A DNA stretch of 64,000 nucleotides. Source: Tritonibacter scottomollicae (GTDB taxonomy: Bacteria > Pseudomonadota > Alphaproteobacteria > Rhodobacterales > Rhodobacteraceae). The stretch lies in assembly GCF_003003215.1 (NCBI RefSeq), contig NZ_PVUF01000005.1:218272-282271 (forward strand), given 5' to 3'. Made by a program: the position numbers and the translations under genes. Shown here piece by piece: positions 24,863 to 33,360 of this stretch. Below the pieces are notes generated by a model. That model did not search any database, was not told where the DNA came from, and was given only the letters and a program-made list of their open reading frames with translations. How positions within the stretch are numbered: position 1 is the first letter of the stretch; the number at the start of each line of letters is the position of its first letter.

Positions 24863-25433
24863 TGGACGTCTCCAGGATAGTGGGAACAAAGAGCCCCATC
24901 AGGAACAGAACGGCGACCATGGCCCCGAGACCGGCCATGAAAATCACTCCGAGGGATTTCCCCAAGGAGTTCAGACCAAAGCCCACGTTGGTAAAATGTG
25001 CAAGCACATAGATACCGTAGACGGCCGCAACCAGGTTCAGGATGGCGGCCAGGGGTGCCATCACAAATACCATAATGATTGCAATGAATTGGACGGCTAT
25101 ATTAACAAAGCGCAGCCAAACCAAAAGGCTGAAGATTGGCATGAAGCGCGCCTGCCCGCCAAGGCGATTGCCCACAACCAGCGAGCCGACAGAATACGCA
25201 AGCTGCAAGGCGACCAAAAACATTCCGAACATCACGGGGCTGAGGTTTGGGAACAATGCGTTTGACGGCATGCCCAACAGAAACCCCTGCAGTGCATAGA
25301 GAAAAACGCTCAGCACGACGTTCAAGGCAAACCCGGTCCAAATCACATCGGTTTCATACTGACGAGACAGGATTTTGTCAGCCGCCGCGGCGGGATCCGT
25401 GATAGTTTCGATGGCCAGGCTTTTGAAATCCAT
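24855..25433 (-). CDS. YIP1-family integral membrane protein
   Basis: About 192 residues with four or five hydrophobic segments and a short cytoplasmic N-terminus (LAIETITDPAAAADKIL) in the style of bacterial YIP1-domain proteins, which place a ..DPx.A...L.. stretch before the helices. Sits between sufD and sufS together with a second YIP1 protein. Role unknown; the linkage to suf is common in Rhodobacteraceae as I recall. Confidence 0.8.
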   Translation of the reverse strand: MDFKSLAIETITDPAAAADKILSRQYETDVIWTGFALNVVLSVFLYALQGFLLGMPSNALFPNLSPVMFGMFLVALQLAYSVGSLVVGNRLGGQARFMPIFSLLVWLRFVNIAVQFIAIIMVFVMAPLAAILNLVAAVYGIYVLAHFTNVGFGLNSLGKSLGVIFMAGLGAMVAVLFLMGLFVPTILETSNV

Positions 25434-25918
25434 CACGTATTGCCCCAATAGGCCTCAATGAGACCCGAAACCCAGAACCAGAAGAACACCATGACCCAGA
25501 GACCGCCAACCGCATTCAATGCCGGGCCTGTGCCAATGAAACCTGCAACCAGCCCATTGAGCAGCAGCACCGGCGTCGCGGCGAGGAAAGCCCAGAACAG
25601 GACCAGGCGCGACTGGTACCCATCGCCCTGCCCGCCCATCGCGCGCACAATCAGATGCGAGATCATGGCAAGCGCATAAAGCCCCAGCGGCGCGATAAAG
25701 ACGATGCCCAACAGCGCACCGCCAAGCAGCATGTTCAGCTCTTGACCGCTCAGATGCGCCTCACGTGCAAGCCTTGGCATTTGCGCGATGAACATCAATA
25801 CGCAAGCGCCCATGAGAAAAGCCAAAAGTCGATCTTCACGAGGCCCCATTGCGAGGAGCCGCGCAATCACCTTGCGCGGCCCCCGATAGGTTGCCGTGAT
25901 ATCTGTCGTCACAGCCAT
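25433..25918 (-). CDS. YIP1-family integral membrane protein
   Basis: 161 residues, five hydrophobic segments, with the GPRKVIARLLAMGPREDRLLAFL N-terminus in two parts typical of YIP1 proteins in this group. Its stop shares a base with the following YIP1 start, so the pair is translationally coupled and may form a heteromeric membrane complex. Function unknown. Confidence 0.8.
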   Translation of the reverse strand: MAVTTDITATYRGPRKVIARLLAMGPREDRLLAFLMGACVLMFIAQMPRLAREAHLSGQELNMLLGGALLGIVFIAPLGLYALAMISHLIVRAMGGQGDGYQSRLVLFWAFLAATPVLLLNGLVAGFIGTGPALNAVGGLWVMVFFWFWVSGLIEAYWGNT

Positions 25919-25926
25919 CCCAGACC

Positions 25927-27207
25927 TCAGCTCCGACGCGCGAGCCAGCCGTAAAGGCGGTCGTTGATGCTGACGGCGATGTCTGGACTGTCGATTTCCT
26001 CAACCGCTTCGGCCAGGAATGCGAGCGTCATCAGATCGGTCGCCTCCGCTTCGGGAACACCGCGCGAGCGCAGATAGAACAGACCTTCCTCGTCGATGGC
26101 GCCAGAAGTTGACCCGTGCGAGCAGGCCACGTCGTCGGCGTAGATCTCAAGCTCAGGCTTGGCAAGGAACTGGCTGTCGTCATCCAGAAGCAGGGACTGA
26201 GAAATCTGATATCCATCAGTCTTTTGCGCGCCGGCCTTCACCAGGATTTTCCCTTGGAAGACCCCGATCGCACCGTTGCGCAGAACCTTCTTGAACACCT
26301 GACGGCTTTCACAATTCACTGCGTCATGGGTGATAAAGACCGTGTCATCGTGGTGGAAATCGCCATCACCAACGCAGGCGCCTGCGATATGCGCAACCGC
26401 GTCATCGCCGAGAAACTCGACAATCGCCTCGTTGCGGGTCAGCACACCATTTACGGTCAGCGTGAAGCTCTTGAACACGGATTCACGCCCCAGCCGCGCA
26501 AACATATGCGTCGCAGCGCGGCGTTCGTGATCCCTGCCCTGAGCCCGGACCAGATGCAACGTGCCTGTATCGGCAACGTCGATCTCCATCGCAGTATTGA
26601 AGCGTGACGCAGCCGGACCGTTTTCCAGAACCGTTGCTTCCGCACCGCTTTCCACCTTGATCACATGATGCAGCATCGCGTCAGAGCTGTCGCTCTCGTG
26701 GCGATACACAAGGTTGATCGGTTTGGACGGCTTGCCCGTGACATGGATGACCACGCCATCCGCGGCAAACGCGGTATTCAGCGCTGCCAGCGGTCGTTCA
26801 ACCGGGGACTGACCTCGGGCTTCCAGAACGCCAAAAATCTCCTTGGCCCAATGAATGTCCTTACCTTCGATATCGGCGAGACGCTCGATGCTCACGCCTT
26901 CGAGGGTCAGATCATCAGAAGCCGCGGCATCGAACACACCATCGACAAAAACGATTTTCAGACGATCAAACTGATCGAACATCGGTGCTTCATCACTGTC
27001 GAGCACCGCGGCCTTCGGGGCCTCAGCAGACGTCAGCGTATCCGGGCGGGTGTACTTCCAGTACTCGTCGCGGCGATCCGGCAATCCCATGGTCTGAACG
27101 CGGGACAGCGCGGCGCGACGGGCGGCAGCCAGACAGCCGCTTTCGTTCATGGACAGAGACGCAAGCCGCGCTTCGGTCGTGGTTTGTTTCAGTTCGGGAA
27201 GTGCCAT
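25927..27207 (-). CDS. sufD: Fe-S cluster assembly protein SufD
   Basis: 426-residue beta-helix scaffold subunit of SufBC2D, which builds Fe-S clusters. The C-terminal section DDVACSHGSTSGAIDEEGLFYLRSRG carries the conserved His used at the SufB-SufD interface (quoted as two motifs: DDVACSHGSTSGAID and LFYLRSRG). N-terminal helical region about 1-100, beta-helix 110-340. Start abuts the sufC stop (shared base), so SufC and SufD are coupled. Confidence 0.95.
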   Translation of the reverse strand: MALPELKQTTTEARLASLSMNESGCLAAARRAALSRVQTMGLPDRRDEYWKYTRPDTLTSAEAPKAAVLDSDEAPMFDQFDRLKIVFVDGVFDAAASDDLTLEGVSIERLADIEGKDIHWAKEIFGVLEARGQSPVERPLAALNTAFAADGVVIHVTGKPSKPINLVYRHESDSSDAMLHHVIKVESGAEATVLENGPAASRFNTAMEIDVADTGTLHLVRAQGRDHERRAATHMFARLGRESVFKSFTLTVNGVLTRNEAIVEFLGDDAVAHIAGACVGDGDFHHDDTVFITHDAVNCESRQVFKKVLRNGAIGVFQGKILVKAGAQKTDGYQISQSLLLDDDSQFLAKPELEIYADDVACSHGSTSGAIDEEGLFYLRSRGVPEAEATDLMTLAFLAEAVEEIDSPDIAVSINDRLYGWLARRS

Positions 27208-27962
27208 TACGCCACCTCGGCAAGAATGTCTGCGTAACCGTTGTTTTCCACTTCAAGCGCCAGCTCGGGGCCACCGGTCTTGATGATACGACCATCGGCC
27301 ATGATGTGCACAACATCCGGTTTGATGTGATCCAGAAGACGCTGATAGTGCGTGATCACCAGGAAACCACGCCCCTCGTCGCGCAGCGCATTGACGCCAT
27401 CTGCAACCAGTTTCATCGCATCCACGTCGAGGCCGGAGTCGGTCTCGTCGAGGATACACATCTTCGGCTCCAGCATCGCCATCTGCAGGATTTCGTTCCT
27501 CTTTTTCTCACCACCGGAGAAACCGACATTGACCGGACGCTTCAGCATTTCCGCGTCGATCTTCAGCTCCTTGGCTTTCTCGCGCACATGCTTGAGGAAA
27601 TCGGACGCTGAGAGTTCCTCCTCGCCGCGGGCCTTGCGCTGCGCGTTCACCGCGGTGCGCAGGAAGGTCATGTTGCCAACACCTGGGATTTCGACAGGAT
27701 ACTGGAACGCGAGGAACACACCAAGCGCGGCACGCTCTTCCGGTTCCAGCTCCAGCAGTTCTTCGCCGAGAAGAGACGCGGACCCTTCGGTCACCTCATA
27801 GCCATCCTTGCCCGACAGAACATAGGACAGCGTCGATTTACCAGAGCCGTTCGGCCCCATGATCGCATGGACCTTGCCCGCTTCAACGGTCAGGTTGACA
27901 CCCTTGAGAATCTGCTTGTCTTCTTCTTCAAGCTTTACGTGTAGGTTTTTGATTTCGAGCAT
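27207..27962 (-). CDS. sufC: Fe-S cluster assembly ATPase SufC
   Basis: 251-residue ABC-type ATPase that drives conformational change of the SufBD scaffold. Walker A GPNGSGKST about residues 36-44, signature FSGGEKKRNEILQMA, Walker B CILDETDSGLD: all SufC-specific variants. It is separated from sufB by fkbM-like and ybjQ-like genes, an uncommon interruption of the suf order. Confidence 0.96.
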   Translation of the reverse strand: MLEIKNLHVKLEEEDKQILKGVNLTVEAGKVHAIMGPNGSGKSTLSYVLSGKDGYEVTEGSASLLGEELLELEPEERAALGVFLAFQYPVEIPGVGNMTFLRTAVNAQRKARGEEELSASDFLKHVREKAKELKIDAEMLKRPVNVGFSGGEKKRNEILQMAMLEPKMCILDETDSGLDVDAMKLVADGVNALRDEGRGFLVITHYQRLLDHIKPDVVHIMADGRIIKTGGPELALEVENNGYADILAEVA

Positions 27963-28023
27963 ATTTTTCGCCTTTTCTTCTTACCGCCGGAGGCACTGCT
28001 CCGGGCCGCGTGTTCGAGTACCG

Positions 28024-28788
28024 TCAGCCTTCCGCATCCGTTGGGAGCGGTTTGATGACGTAATTCTTGTTCCTGTTATAACGCTGCAGCGTGTCGACAA
28101 CCCCGTAGCCCATCTGCGCGATCAAGGCGTGAAAATCGTCGTCATTCTCGCGGTCCACCTCGACAAGCAAGGCGGGCCGGCAGCGTCTGATCGTTTTGCG
28201 CAGGCCGGAAAGAACTTGTATTTCCATGCCTTCCACGTCGATCTTGATGAAGTCTGGCTGATCACCTTCCAACGCCAAATCGCCTGTGGTGATCTCGATA
28301 TCCCCTTCGTCAGGCAACATCTTTGCCGCGCCTAGATTTCGATCTCGCGCCTCCATGCCGAAGCCCGCGCTTGGCGCGGCGCCTAGGCCTTTTCCGAGGT
28401 GGCTCAGGTCGTATTTGGCAGCGAGCCCGTTGGCAGAGATATTCGCGAGAAGAAGTTTCAGCGCCTTCGGGTTTGGCTCAAACGGGATGACCCGCGCCGC
28501 AGACAGAAATGCCGCGGCAAAAAGCCCGTGATTGCCAATATTGGCACCAATATCCACGAACGTCCCACCGAAAGGAAAAAGCGCTTTTATAACAGAGAGC
28601 TCTTCCTCTTCATAAAAGTGCCCCTCGCGATGGGACCGCTGGACCGGATCACGCTTCATGTCCACGGAAAACACCATCCGCCGACCGAAGATCTCACTGG
28701 TGTAGAGATCCACATCCGAGAATCCTACTGACTGTCCTGACGACAGCCGCGCAATGAACTCAGCAAGATGGTGAGAGGCAAACAGCAC
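28024..28788 (-). CDS. FkbM-family methyltransferase
   Basis: 254 residues. SAM-binding core with FVDIGANIGNHGLFAAAFL (motif I), VIPFEPNPKALKLLLANIS (motif II region) and the FkbM hallmark PDFIKIDVEGMEIQVLSGL, with the downstream SVD-type segment LLVEVDREN. Such enzymes methylate hydroxyls of secondary metabolites or glycans; the target here is unknown. It lies inside the suf operon between ybjQ-like and sufC, so co-transcription is likely but a Fe-S role is not implied. Confidence 0.9.
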   Translation of the reverse strand: MLFASHHLAEFIARLSSGQSVGFSDVDLYTSEIFGRRMVFSVDMKRDPVQRSHREGHFYEEEELSVIKALFPFGGTFVDIGANIGNHGLFAAAFLSAARVIPFEPNPKALKLLLANISANGLAAKYDLSHLGKGLGAAPSAGFGMEARDRNLGAAKMLPDEGDIEITTGDLALEGDQPDFIKIDVEGMEIQVLSGLRKTIRRCRPALLVEVDRENDDDFHALIAQMGYGVVDTLQRYNRNKNYVIKPLPTDAEG

Positions 28789-28808
28789 AGATCTTTCTCC
28801 GCTTTCAC

Positions 28809-29123
28809 TCAGCCGATTACTACCGCGGTGCCGCTGGCCGAGACCATCAGCATCGACTGACCAACAACCTCATAATCGAGATCGACGCCCACAACCGCGT
28901 TTGCACCAACTGCGCGGGCACGCTCCTCCAGCTCGCTCAGCGCAGTATCCCGCGCGTCCTGCAGCTTGCTTTCATAAGCGCCGGAGCGGCCCCCGACGAT
29001 GTCGGTGATCGAAGCAAAGACGTCCCGGACCACATTCGCACCCATGATCGCCTCGCCCACGACGATGCCTTTGTATTCAGCGATCTGATAGCCCTCAACA
29101 GAGCCGGTGGTTGTCACGATCAT
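28809..29123 (-). CDS. YbjQ/UPF0145-family protein
   Basis: About 104 residues beginning [19 protein letters not shown], with [27 protein letters not shown] and the C-terminal ASGTAVVI strand. This is the complete YbjQ (formerly DUF74 / heavy-metal-binding) pattern, forming beta-rich pentamers. The start at 29123 gives the usual family length; an ATG 39 bases upstream is less likely. Function unproven. Part of the suf transcription unit. Confidence 0.88.
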   Translation of the reverse strand: MIVTTTGSVEGYQIAEYKGIVVGEAIMGANVVRDVFASITDIVGGRSGAYESKLQDARDTALSELEERARAVGANAVVGVDLDYEVVGQSMLMVSASGTAVVIG

Positions 29124-29161
29124 GGATTTGTCTCCGTTCTGTCCTTGCCAAGGCCCGCTCA

Positions 29162-30682
29162 TCAGCCAACCGAACCCTCAAGGGAAATCGCAACCAGTTG
29201 TTGTGCTTCCATCGCGAATTCCATCGGCAGCGCCTGAAGCACATCCTTGCAGAAGCCGTTCACCACGAGAGCGACTGCCTCTTCTTCATCCATGCCGCGC
29301 TGGCGGCAGTAGAACAGCTGATCATCGTCGACCTTGGACGTGGTCGCTTCGTGCTCGACGCGCGAAGAATTATTCTTCACTTCAATGTAAGGCACTGTAT
29401 GCGCACCACATTTGTCACCGATCAGCAAGCTGTCGCATTGGGTATAGTTGCGTGAATCCTTCGCCTTCGGATGCATCGAGACCAGGCCACGATAGGTGTT
29501 CTGCGCCTTGCCGGCAGAAATCCCCTTGGAGACGATCCGGCTCTTGGTGTTTTTGCCAAGGTGAACCATCTTAGTGCCCGTATCGGCCTGCTGCATGTTA
29601 TTGGTGATGGCGATGGAGTAGAACTCGCCCTGGCTCTCGTCACCGCGCAGGATGCAGGAGGGGTATTTCCAGGTCACGGCAGAGCCGGTTTCAACCTGCG
29701 TCCACATCACCTTGGACCGATCACCCCGGCAGTCGGCGCGTTTGGTCACGAAGTTGTAGATGCCGCCTTTGCCGTTCTCATCACCCGGATACCAGTTTTG
29801 AACGGTGGAATATTTCACCTCGGCGTCTTCTTCGATGATGATCTCGACCACCGCAGCATGCAGCTGTGCGACGTCGCGCTGAGGTGCAGTGCAGCCTTCC
29901 AAGTAGCTGACATAGCTGCCTTTATCGGCGATGATCAAAGTGCGTTCGAACTGGCCCGTGTTTTCCGCGTTGATGCGGAAATAGGTGCTGAGTTCCATCG
30001 GGCAGCGCACGCCCGGCGGCACGTAGACGAACGAGCCATCGGAGAACACGGCAGAGTTCAGCGTGGCGTAGAAGTTGTCCGACACCGGCACCACGGACCC
30101 GAGGTATTTCTTCACCAGCTCGGGATGTTCGCGGATGGCTTCCGAGATCGAGCAGAAAATCACGCCTGCTTTTTTCAGTTCCGCCTGAAAGGTCGTGCCC
30201 ACGGAAACAGAGTCGAACACTGCGTCCACGGCAACCTTGCGGCCTTCGCTGGGAGCGTCTTCAGCGCCCTCAACCCCGGCAAGAATCATTTGTTCTTTCA
30301 GTGGGATGCCGAGCTTTTCGTACGTAGCCAGAAGCTTGGGGTCGACCTCGTCCAGAGACGCTGGTTTGACTTCCATGCTCTTTGGGCGCGCGTAGTAGTA
30401 CTGATCCTGAAAGTCGATCTCCGGGTAGTCCACCATCGCCCAGTTCGGCTCTTTCAAGCCGGTCCAGCGCTCAAAGGCCTGAAGGCGCCATTCGGTCATC
30501 CACTCCGGCTCTTCGTTCTTTTCAGAAATCAGGCGCACGATATCGGTGTTCAAGCCCTTGGGGGCATAGTCCATCTCGATATCGGTGTCCCAACCGTATT
30601 TGTAGGTGCTGACCTCACGAACCGCGTCCACGGTATCCTGATCAACGCCTTCCTTAGCTTCGAATTGGTCCAGAGCGGCCAT
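29162..30682 (-). CDS. sufB: Fe-S cluster assembly protein SufB
   Basis: 506-residue scaffold protein of SufBC2D. Conserved elements: [10 protein letters not shown] near the N-terminus, the [20 protein letters not shown] beta-helix strands, EGCTAPQRD (core Cys region), [20 protein letters not shown] in pieces and the C-terminal [20 protein letters not shown] motif with the cluster-ligand-like Glu and Cys. Start at 30682 ([12 protein letters not shown]). Lies 15 bases after the cysteine desulfurase gene. Confidence 0.96.
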   Translation of the reverse strand: MAALDQFEAKEGVDQDTVDAVREVSTYKYGWDTDIEMDYAPKGLNTDIVRLISEKNEEPEWMTEWRLQAFERWTGLKEPNWAMVDYPEIDFQDQYYYARPKSMEVKPASLDEVDPKLLATYEKLGIPLKEQMILAGVEGAEDAPSEGRKVAVDAVFDSVSVGTTFQAELKKAGVIFCSISEAIREHPELVKKYLGSVVPVSDNFYATLNSAVFSDGSFVYVPPGVRCPMELSTYFRINAENTGQFERTLIIADKGSYVSYLEGCTAPQRDVAQLHAAVVEIIIEEDAEVKYSTVQNWYPGDENGKGGIYNFVTKRADCRGDRSKVMWTQVETGSAVTWKYPSCILRGDESQGEFYSIAITNNMQQADTGTKMVHLGKNTKSRIVSKGISAGKAQNTYRGLVSMHPKAKDSRNYTQCDSLLIGDKCGAHTVPYIEVKNNSSRVEHEATTSKVDDDQLFYCRQRGMDEEEAVALVVNGFCKDVLQALPMEFAMEAQQLVAISLEGSVG

Positions 30683-30697
30683 CTTCTTCTCCTGCAC

Positions 30698-31741
30698 TCA
30701 CGCCGAGCGGGCGCGATGTTTCTTCTGCTTGGCGCACCACGCTTCTGCAAAGCGCAGCACATCCGTTTCAGTCGTCTCCGGCCCGAGCGATACGCGGATC
30801 GCGCTCTGGGCCGTCGCCTCATCAAATCCCATTGCGGTCAGAACCGCGCTGGCGCGCACCTTGCCACTGGAACAGGCACTGCCCGCGCTGATCGCGAACC
30901 CCGCTAGATCCATCTGCATGACCTGTGTCTCGCCCTTCCATCCGGGGGTGGCGAAGCAAGAGGTATTGGGCAAGCGACGCGCGTCCTTGCCCATCAAAAT
31001 AGTGTCTGGGCACGAAGCCTCAACAGCGTTTTCTAGAATATTTCTAAATTCTGCAACCCGATCCCAAACGCCATCGTCCAGATCCCGTGCCGCCGCTTCA
31101 GCTGCGGCTCCGAACCCTGCGATTCCAATGACATTTTCCGTTCCGGAACGACGCCCCATCTCCTGGCCTCCGCCGCGGATCTGTGCGGCAAGTTCGGTCC
31201 CGCGCTTTAGGACAACCGCTCCAATCCCTTTTGGGCCGCCAAGCTTGTGTGCTGAAATCAGCGCCATGGTCGCGCCCATCCAGTTAAAAGCAACAGGCAG
31301 CTTACCAAAGGCCTGCGTTGCATCGGTGACTGCAAGCCCCTCGGGCAGGATCTGAATTATTCCGGTTTCAGAATTGGCAAGTTGCAAACAGGACTTCGCT
31401 GCCTCCTCCACCTCAACCGTACCATCAGGAGCAACAGACAAATCCTCTTTCACCCAAGCTCTTACAGCATCGTGCTCAAGTGCGGATCCATGCAGATCGC
31501 GGCCGGACAACGCCAGCGCCGCTCCTTCGGTCGAGCCCGAGGTGAACACCACATCCGCACCATCGGCACCAAATGCAGCCGTGATCTGAGCCCGCGCCCG
31601 CTCAACCACCGCCTTGGCCGCACGTCCCTCGGCGTGGACGGAGGATGGGTTGCCGCAAACATCCATCGCCGCAATCATCGCATCCCGCGCTTCTGGGCGC
31701 AGCAGCGAGGTGGCGTTGTGATCAAGATAAATGCGAGTCAT
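30698..31741 (-). CDS. Cysteine desulfurase, NifS/IscS-like (class V aminotransferase)
   Basis: 347 residues from MTRIYLDHNATSLLRPEA. PLP Lys in ISAHKLGGPKGIGA. Catalytic loop SAGSACSSGKVRASAVL contains the group-I type SACSSG with the active cysteine. It is slightly shorter than IscS and sits between iscR and sufB, so the operon carries two desulfurases (this group-I enzyme and SufS). It probably donates sulfur to SufB directly or serves a different acceptor. Confidence 0.92.
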   Translation of the reverse strand: MTRIYLDHNATSLLRPEARDAMIAAMDVCGNPSSVHAEGRAAKAVVERARAQITAAFGADGADVVFTSGSTEGAALALSGRDLHGSALEHDAVRAWVKEDLSVAPDGTVEVEEAAKSCLQLANSETGIIQILPEGLAVTDATQAFGKLPVAFNWMGATMALISAHKLGGPKGIGAVVLKRGTELAAQIRGGGQEMGRRSGTENVIGIAGFGAAAEAAARDLDDGVWDRVAEFRNILENAVEASCPDTILMGKDARRLPNTSCFATPGWKGETQVMQMDLAGFAISAGSACSSGKVRASAVLTAMGFDEATAQSAIRVSLGPETTETDVLRFAEAWCAKQKKHRARSA

Positions 31742-31812
31742 GGAGTCATATTTTCTATTACTGCGCTGCACTTGGCCGCGAAACATCCAAGCAGGATGCG
31801 GCGAAATCGGCG

Positions 31813-32271
31813 TTATTCGTCTACGACGGCAAACAGGTTTGGAACCGCCGGACAGGGCGCGAGATCATTTTCGATCACATCCGAGAGACGGGTTTGGTGC
31901 AAGAACACATAGACATGGGCGCTGAGCCCCTCCCACAAGCGATTGGTCAGAGATTGCGCGCGACTGCCGCAGGATCCGCCTGAAACGCCGGCGCCCTTAT
32001 GCATGGCATCAACGGTTTCGTCGACGGCGGCCAAAATTTCGACCACACGAATCTCGGATGCCGGCTTGGCGAGACGATACCCGCCGCCCGGCCCGCGCAC
32101 GGACGCCACCAGACCGGCCCGACGCAGCTTCACAAACAGCTGTTCCAAATAAGGCAGCGAGACATCCTGCCGCTTGGAAATATCGGCGAGAACCACCAGG
32201 CCCTCTGCCGGCTGCAATGCGATATCAGCCAACGCGACCATCGCATACCGACCCTTTGTAGAAAGCTTCAT
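31813..32271 (-). CDS. iscR: Rrf2-family Fe-S regulator IscR (single cluster cysteine)
   Basis: 152-residue winged-helix regulator heading the suf operon. N-terminus MKLSTKGRYAMVALADIAL and YLEQLFVKLRRAGLVASVRG are the Rrf2 DNA-binding part. In E. coli IscR three cysteines ligate the cluster; here the loop SGGSCGSRAQSLTNRLW has only one, plus one Cys near the C-terminus. Rhodobacter sphaeroides IscR is reported to bind its cluster with a single Cys and other residues, which this matches. Probably represses the suf operon under iron-replete conditions. Start at 32271. Confidence 0.93.
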   Translation of the reverse strand: MKLSTKGRYAMVALADIALQPAEGLVVLADISKRQDVSLPYLEQLFVKLRRAGLVASVRGPGGGYRLAKPASEIRVVEILAAVDETVDAMHKGAGVSGGSCGSRAQSLTNRLWEGLSAHVYVFLHQTRLSDVIENDLAPCPAVPNLFAVVDE

Positions 32272-32304
32272 CTGCTTACCCTTTTGCCGAAAAAGCAGCA
32301 AATG

Positions 32305-32325
32305 ATTGACGATACCCCTGTCAAT
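32305..32325. promoter_or_regulatory. Dyad upstream of iscR, candidate IscR operator
   Basis: ATTGAC, nine bases, GTCAAT: a perfect six-base-arm dyad 34 bases upstream of the iscR start, overlapping the probable core promoter. Candidate autoregulatory site for IscR. Confidence 0.6.
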
Positions 32326-32368
32326 GCGTATCTCAGCTTGACAAGGTGCCGGTCTTCACCTGCGCCTC

Positions 32369-32385
32369 TTTAGAATAGTTCTAAG
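32369..32385. promoter_or_regulatory. Irr-box-like iron control element
   Basis: TTTAGAA-TAG-TTCTAAG matches the alphaproteobacterial iron control element consensus TTTAGAA-N3-TTCTAAA at 16 of 17 informative-plus-spacer positions. Lies about 100 bases upstream of iscR and 74 bases upstream of the divergent hydrolase. Predicts heme/iron-status control by Irr. Confidence 0.78.
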
Positions 32386-32458
32386 GTGCCAGAGAAAATT
32401 CGTCAAGTATTTGTCCCCGGCCCCTCGCCAAAAAAAGCAGAGTAGGATCCACCCACCC

Positions 32459-33112
32459 ATGCCTGAGGTCATTTTCCCCGGACCCGAAGGACGCCTGGAA
32501 GGCCGTTATCACCCGCAAAAGGAAAAGGACGCGCCGATCGCGATCGTGTTGCATCCCCATCCGCAATTTGGCGGGACCATGAACAATAAGGTGGTCTATA
32601 ACCTCCATTATGCGTTCTACAACATGGGCTTTACCGTGCTGCGGTTCAATTTCCGTGGTGTCGGACGGTCGCAAGGTGAGTACGATCAGGGCGTGGGCGA
32701 ACTGTCCGACGCGGCCTCCGCACTCGATTACCTGCAGTCCATGAACAACAACTCCAAGCATTGCTGGGTTGCGGGCTTCTCCTTTGGCGCCTGGATTGGC
32801 ATGCAACTGTTGATGCGTCGTCCGGAAATCACCGGCTTCATCTCGGTTGCCCCGCCAGCCAACATGTATGATTTCTCCTTCCTTGCGCCCTGCCCGTCAT
32901 CCGGCTTGATCATCAATGGCTCTGCGGATCGCGTGGCTCCGCCCGCGGACACAGTCAACCTTGTGAACAAACTGCACGAGCAGAAGGGGATCACCGTCAC
33001 CCATAATGAGATCGAAGGTGCTGACCACTTCTTCCAGGAACCGCATCTGGACACCATGATCGGCAACGTGTCGGACTATGTGAAGCAGCGCCTGACCGAG
33101 AACACGCGCTAA
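32459..33112 (+). CDS. Alpha/beta hydrolase
   Basis: 217 residues. N-terminal strand and oxyanion region IVLHPHPQFGGTMNNKVVYN in pieces; RFNFRGVGRSQGEYDQG; nucleophile elbow GFSFGAWIG (Ser in G-F-S-F-G); later Asp in NGSADRVAPP and catalytic His in EGADHFFQEP. This is the dienelactone-hydrolase-like branch common in alphaproteobacteria next to small helical proteins. Substrate unknown. The gene downstream starts at its stop codon (TAATG). Confidence 0.87.
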   Translation: MPEVIFPGPEGRLEGRYHPQKEKDAPIAIVLHPHPQFGGTMNNKVVYNLHYAFYNMGFTVLRFNFRGVGRSQGEYDQGVGELSDAASALDYLQSMNNNSKHCWVAGFSFGAWIGMQLLMRRPEITGFISVAPPANMYDFSFLAPCPSSGLIINGSADRVAPPADTVNLVNKLHEQKGITVTHNEIEGADHFFQEPHLDTMIGNVSDYVKQRLTENTR

Positions 33113-33360
33113 TGTCGACCCTGGACACACTGGCTGCAAAGCTGGCGGAGGACACCCTCAAGGTCCAGGATGCGTTGGGCGAGGACCGGATGTATATGGA
33201 GGTCGCCCAGGTTTTGGGGGCGGCCTCCCAATCGCTGGAAGAAGCATTTCTGACCGAAGTTCGTATTCGGTTGGCGGAGCGCAAAGCGCGCGATTTTATC
33301 AATTCAAAGCTCGAGACTGCCAAGGCAGCCCTCGAAGCAAAGGCAAAAAAACTTCTATGA
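33112..33360 (+). CDS. Small helical hypothetical protein
   Basis: 82 residues, all helical and charged, ending AKAALEAKAKKLL. Sandwiched by four-base-type overlaps between the hydrolase and the HD protein, so it is very probably real and co-translated. No domain recognised. Confidence 0.78.
   Translation: MSTLDTLAAKLAEDTLKVQDALGEDRMYMEVAQVLGAASQSLEEAFLTEVRIRLAERKARDFINSKLETAKAALEAKAKKLL

Noticed and set aside
29471..30907. 478-codon plus-strand open frame opposite sufB
   Set aside because: Reverse-complement shadow of sufB and the desulfurase; His/Ala/Arg-rich with no motif.
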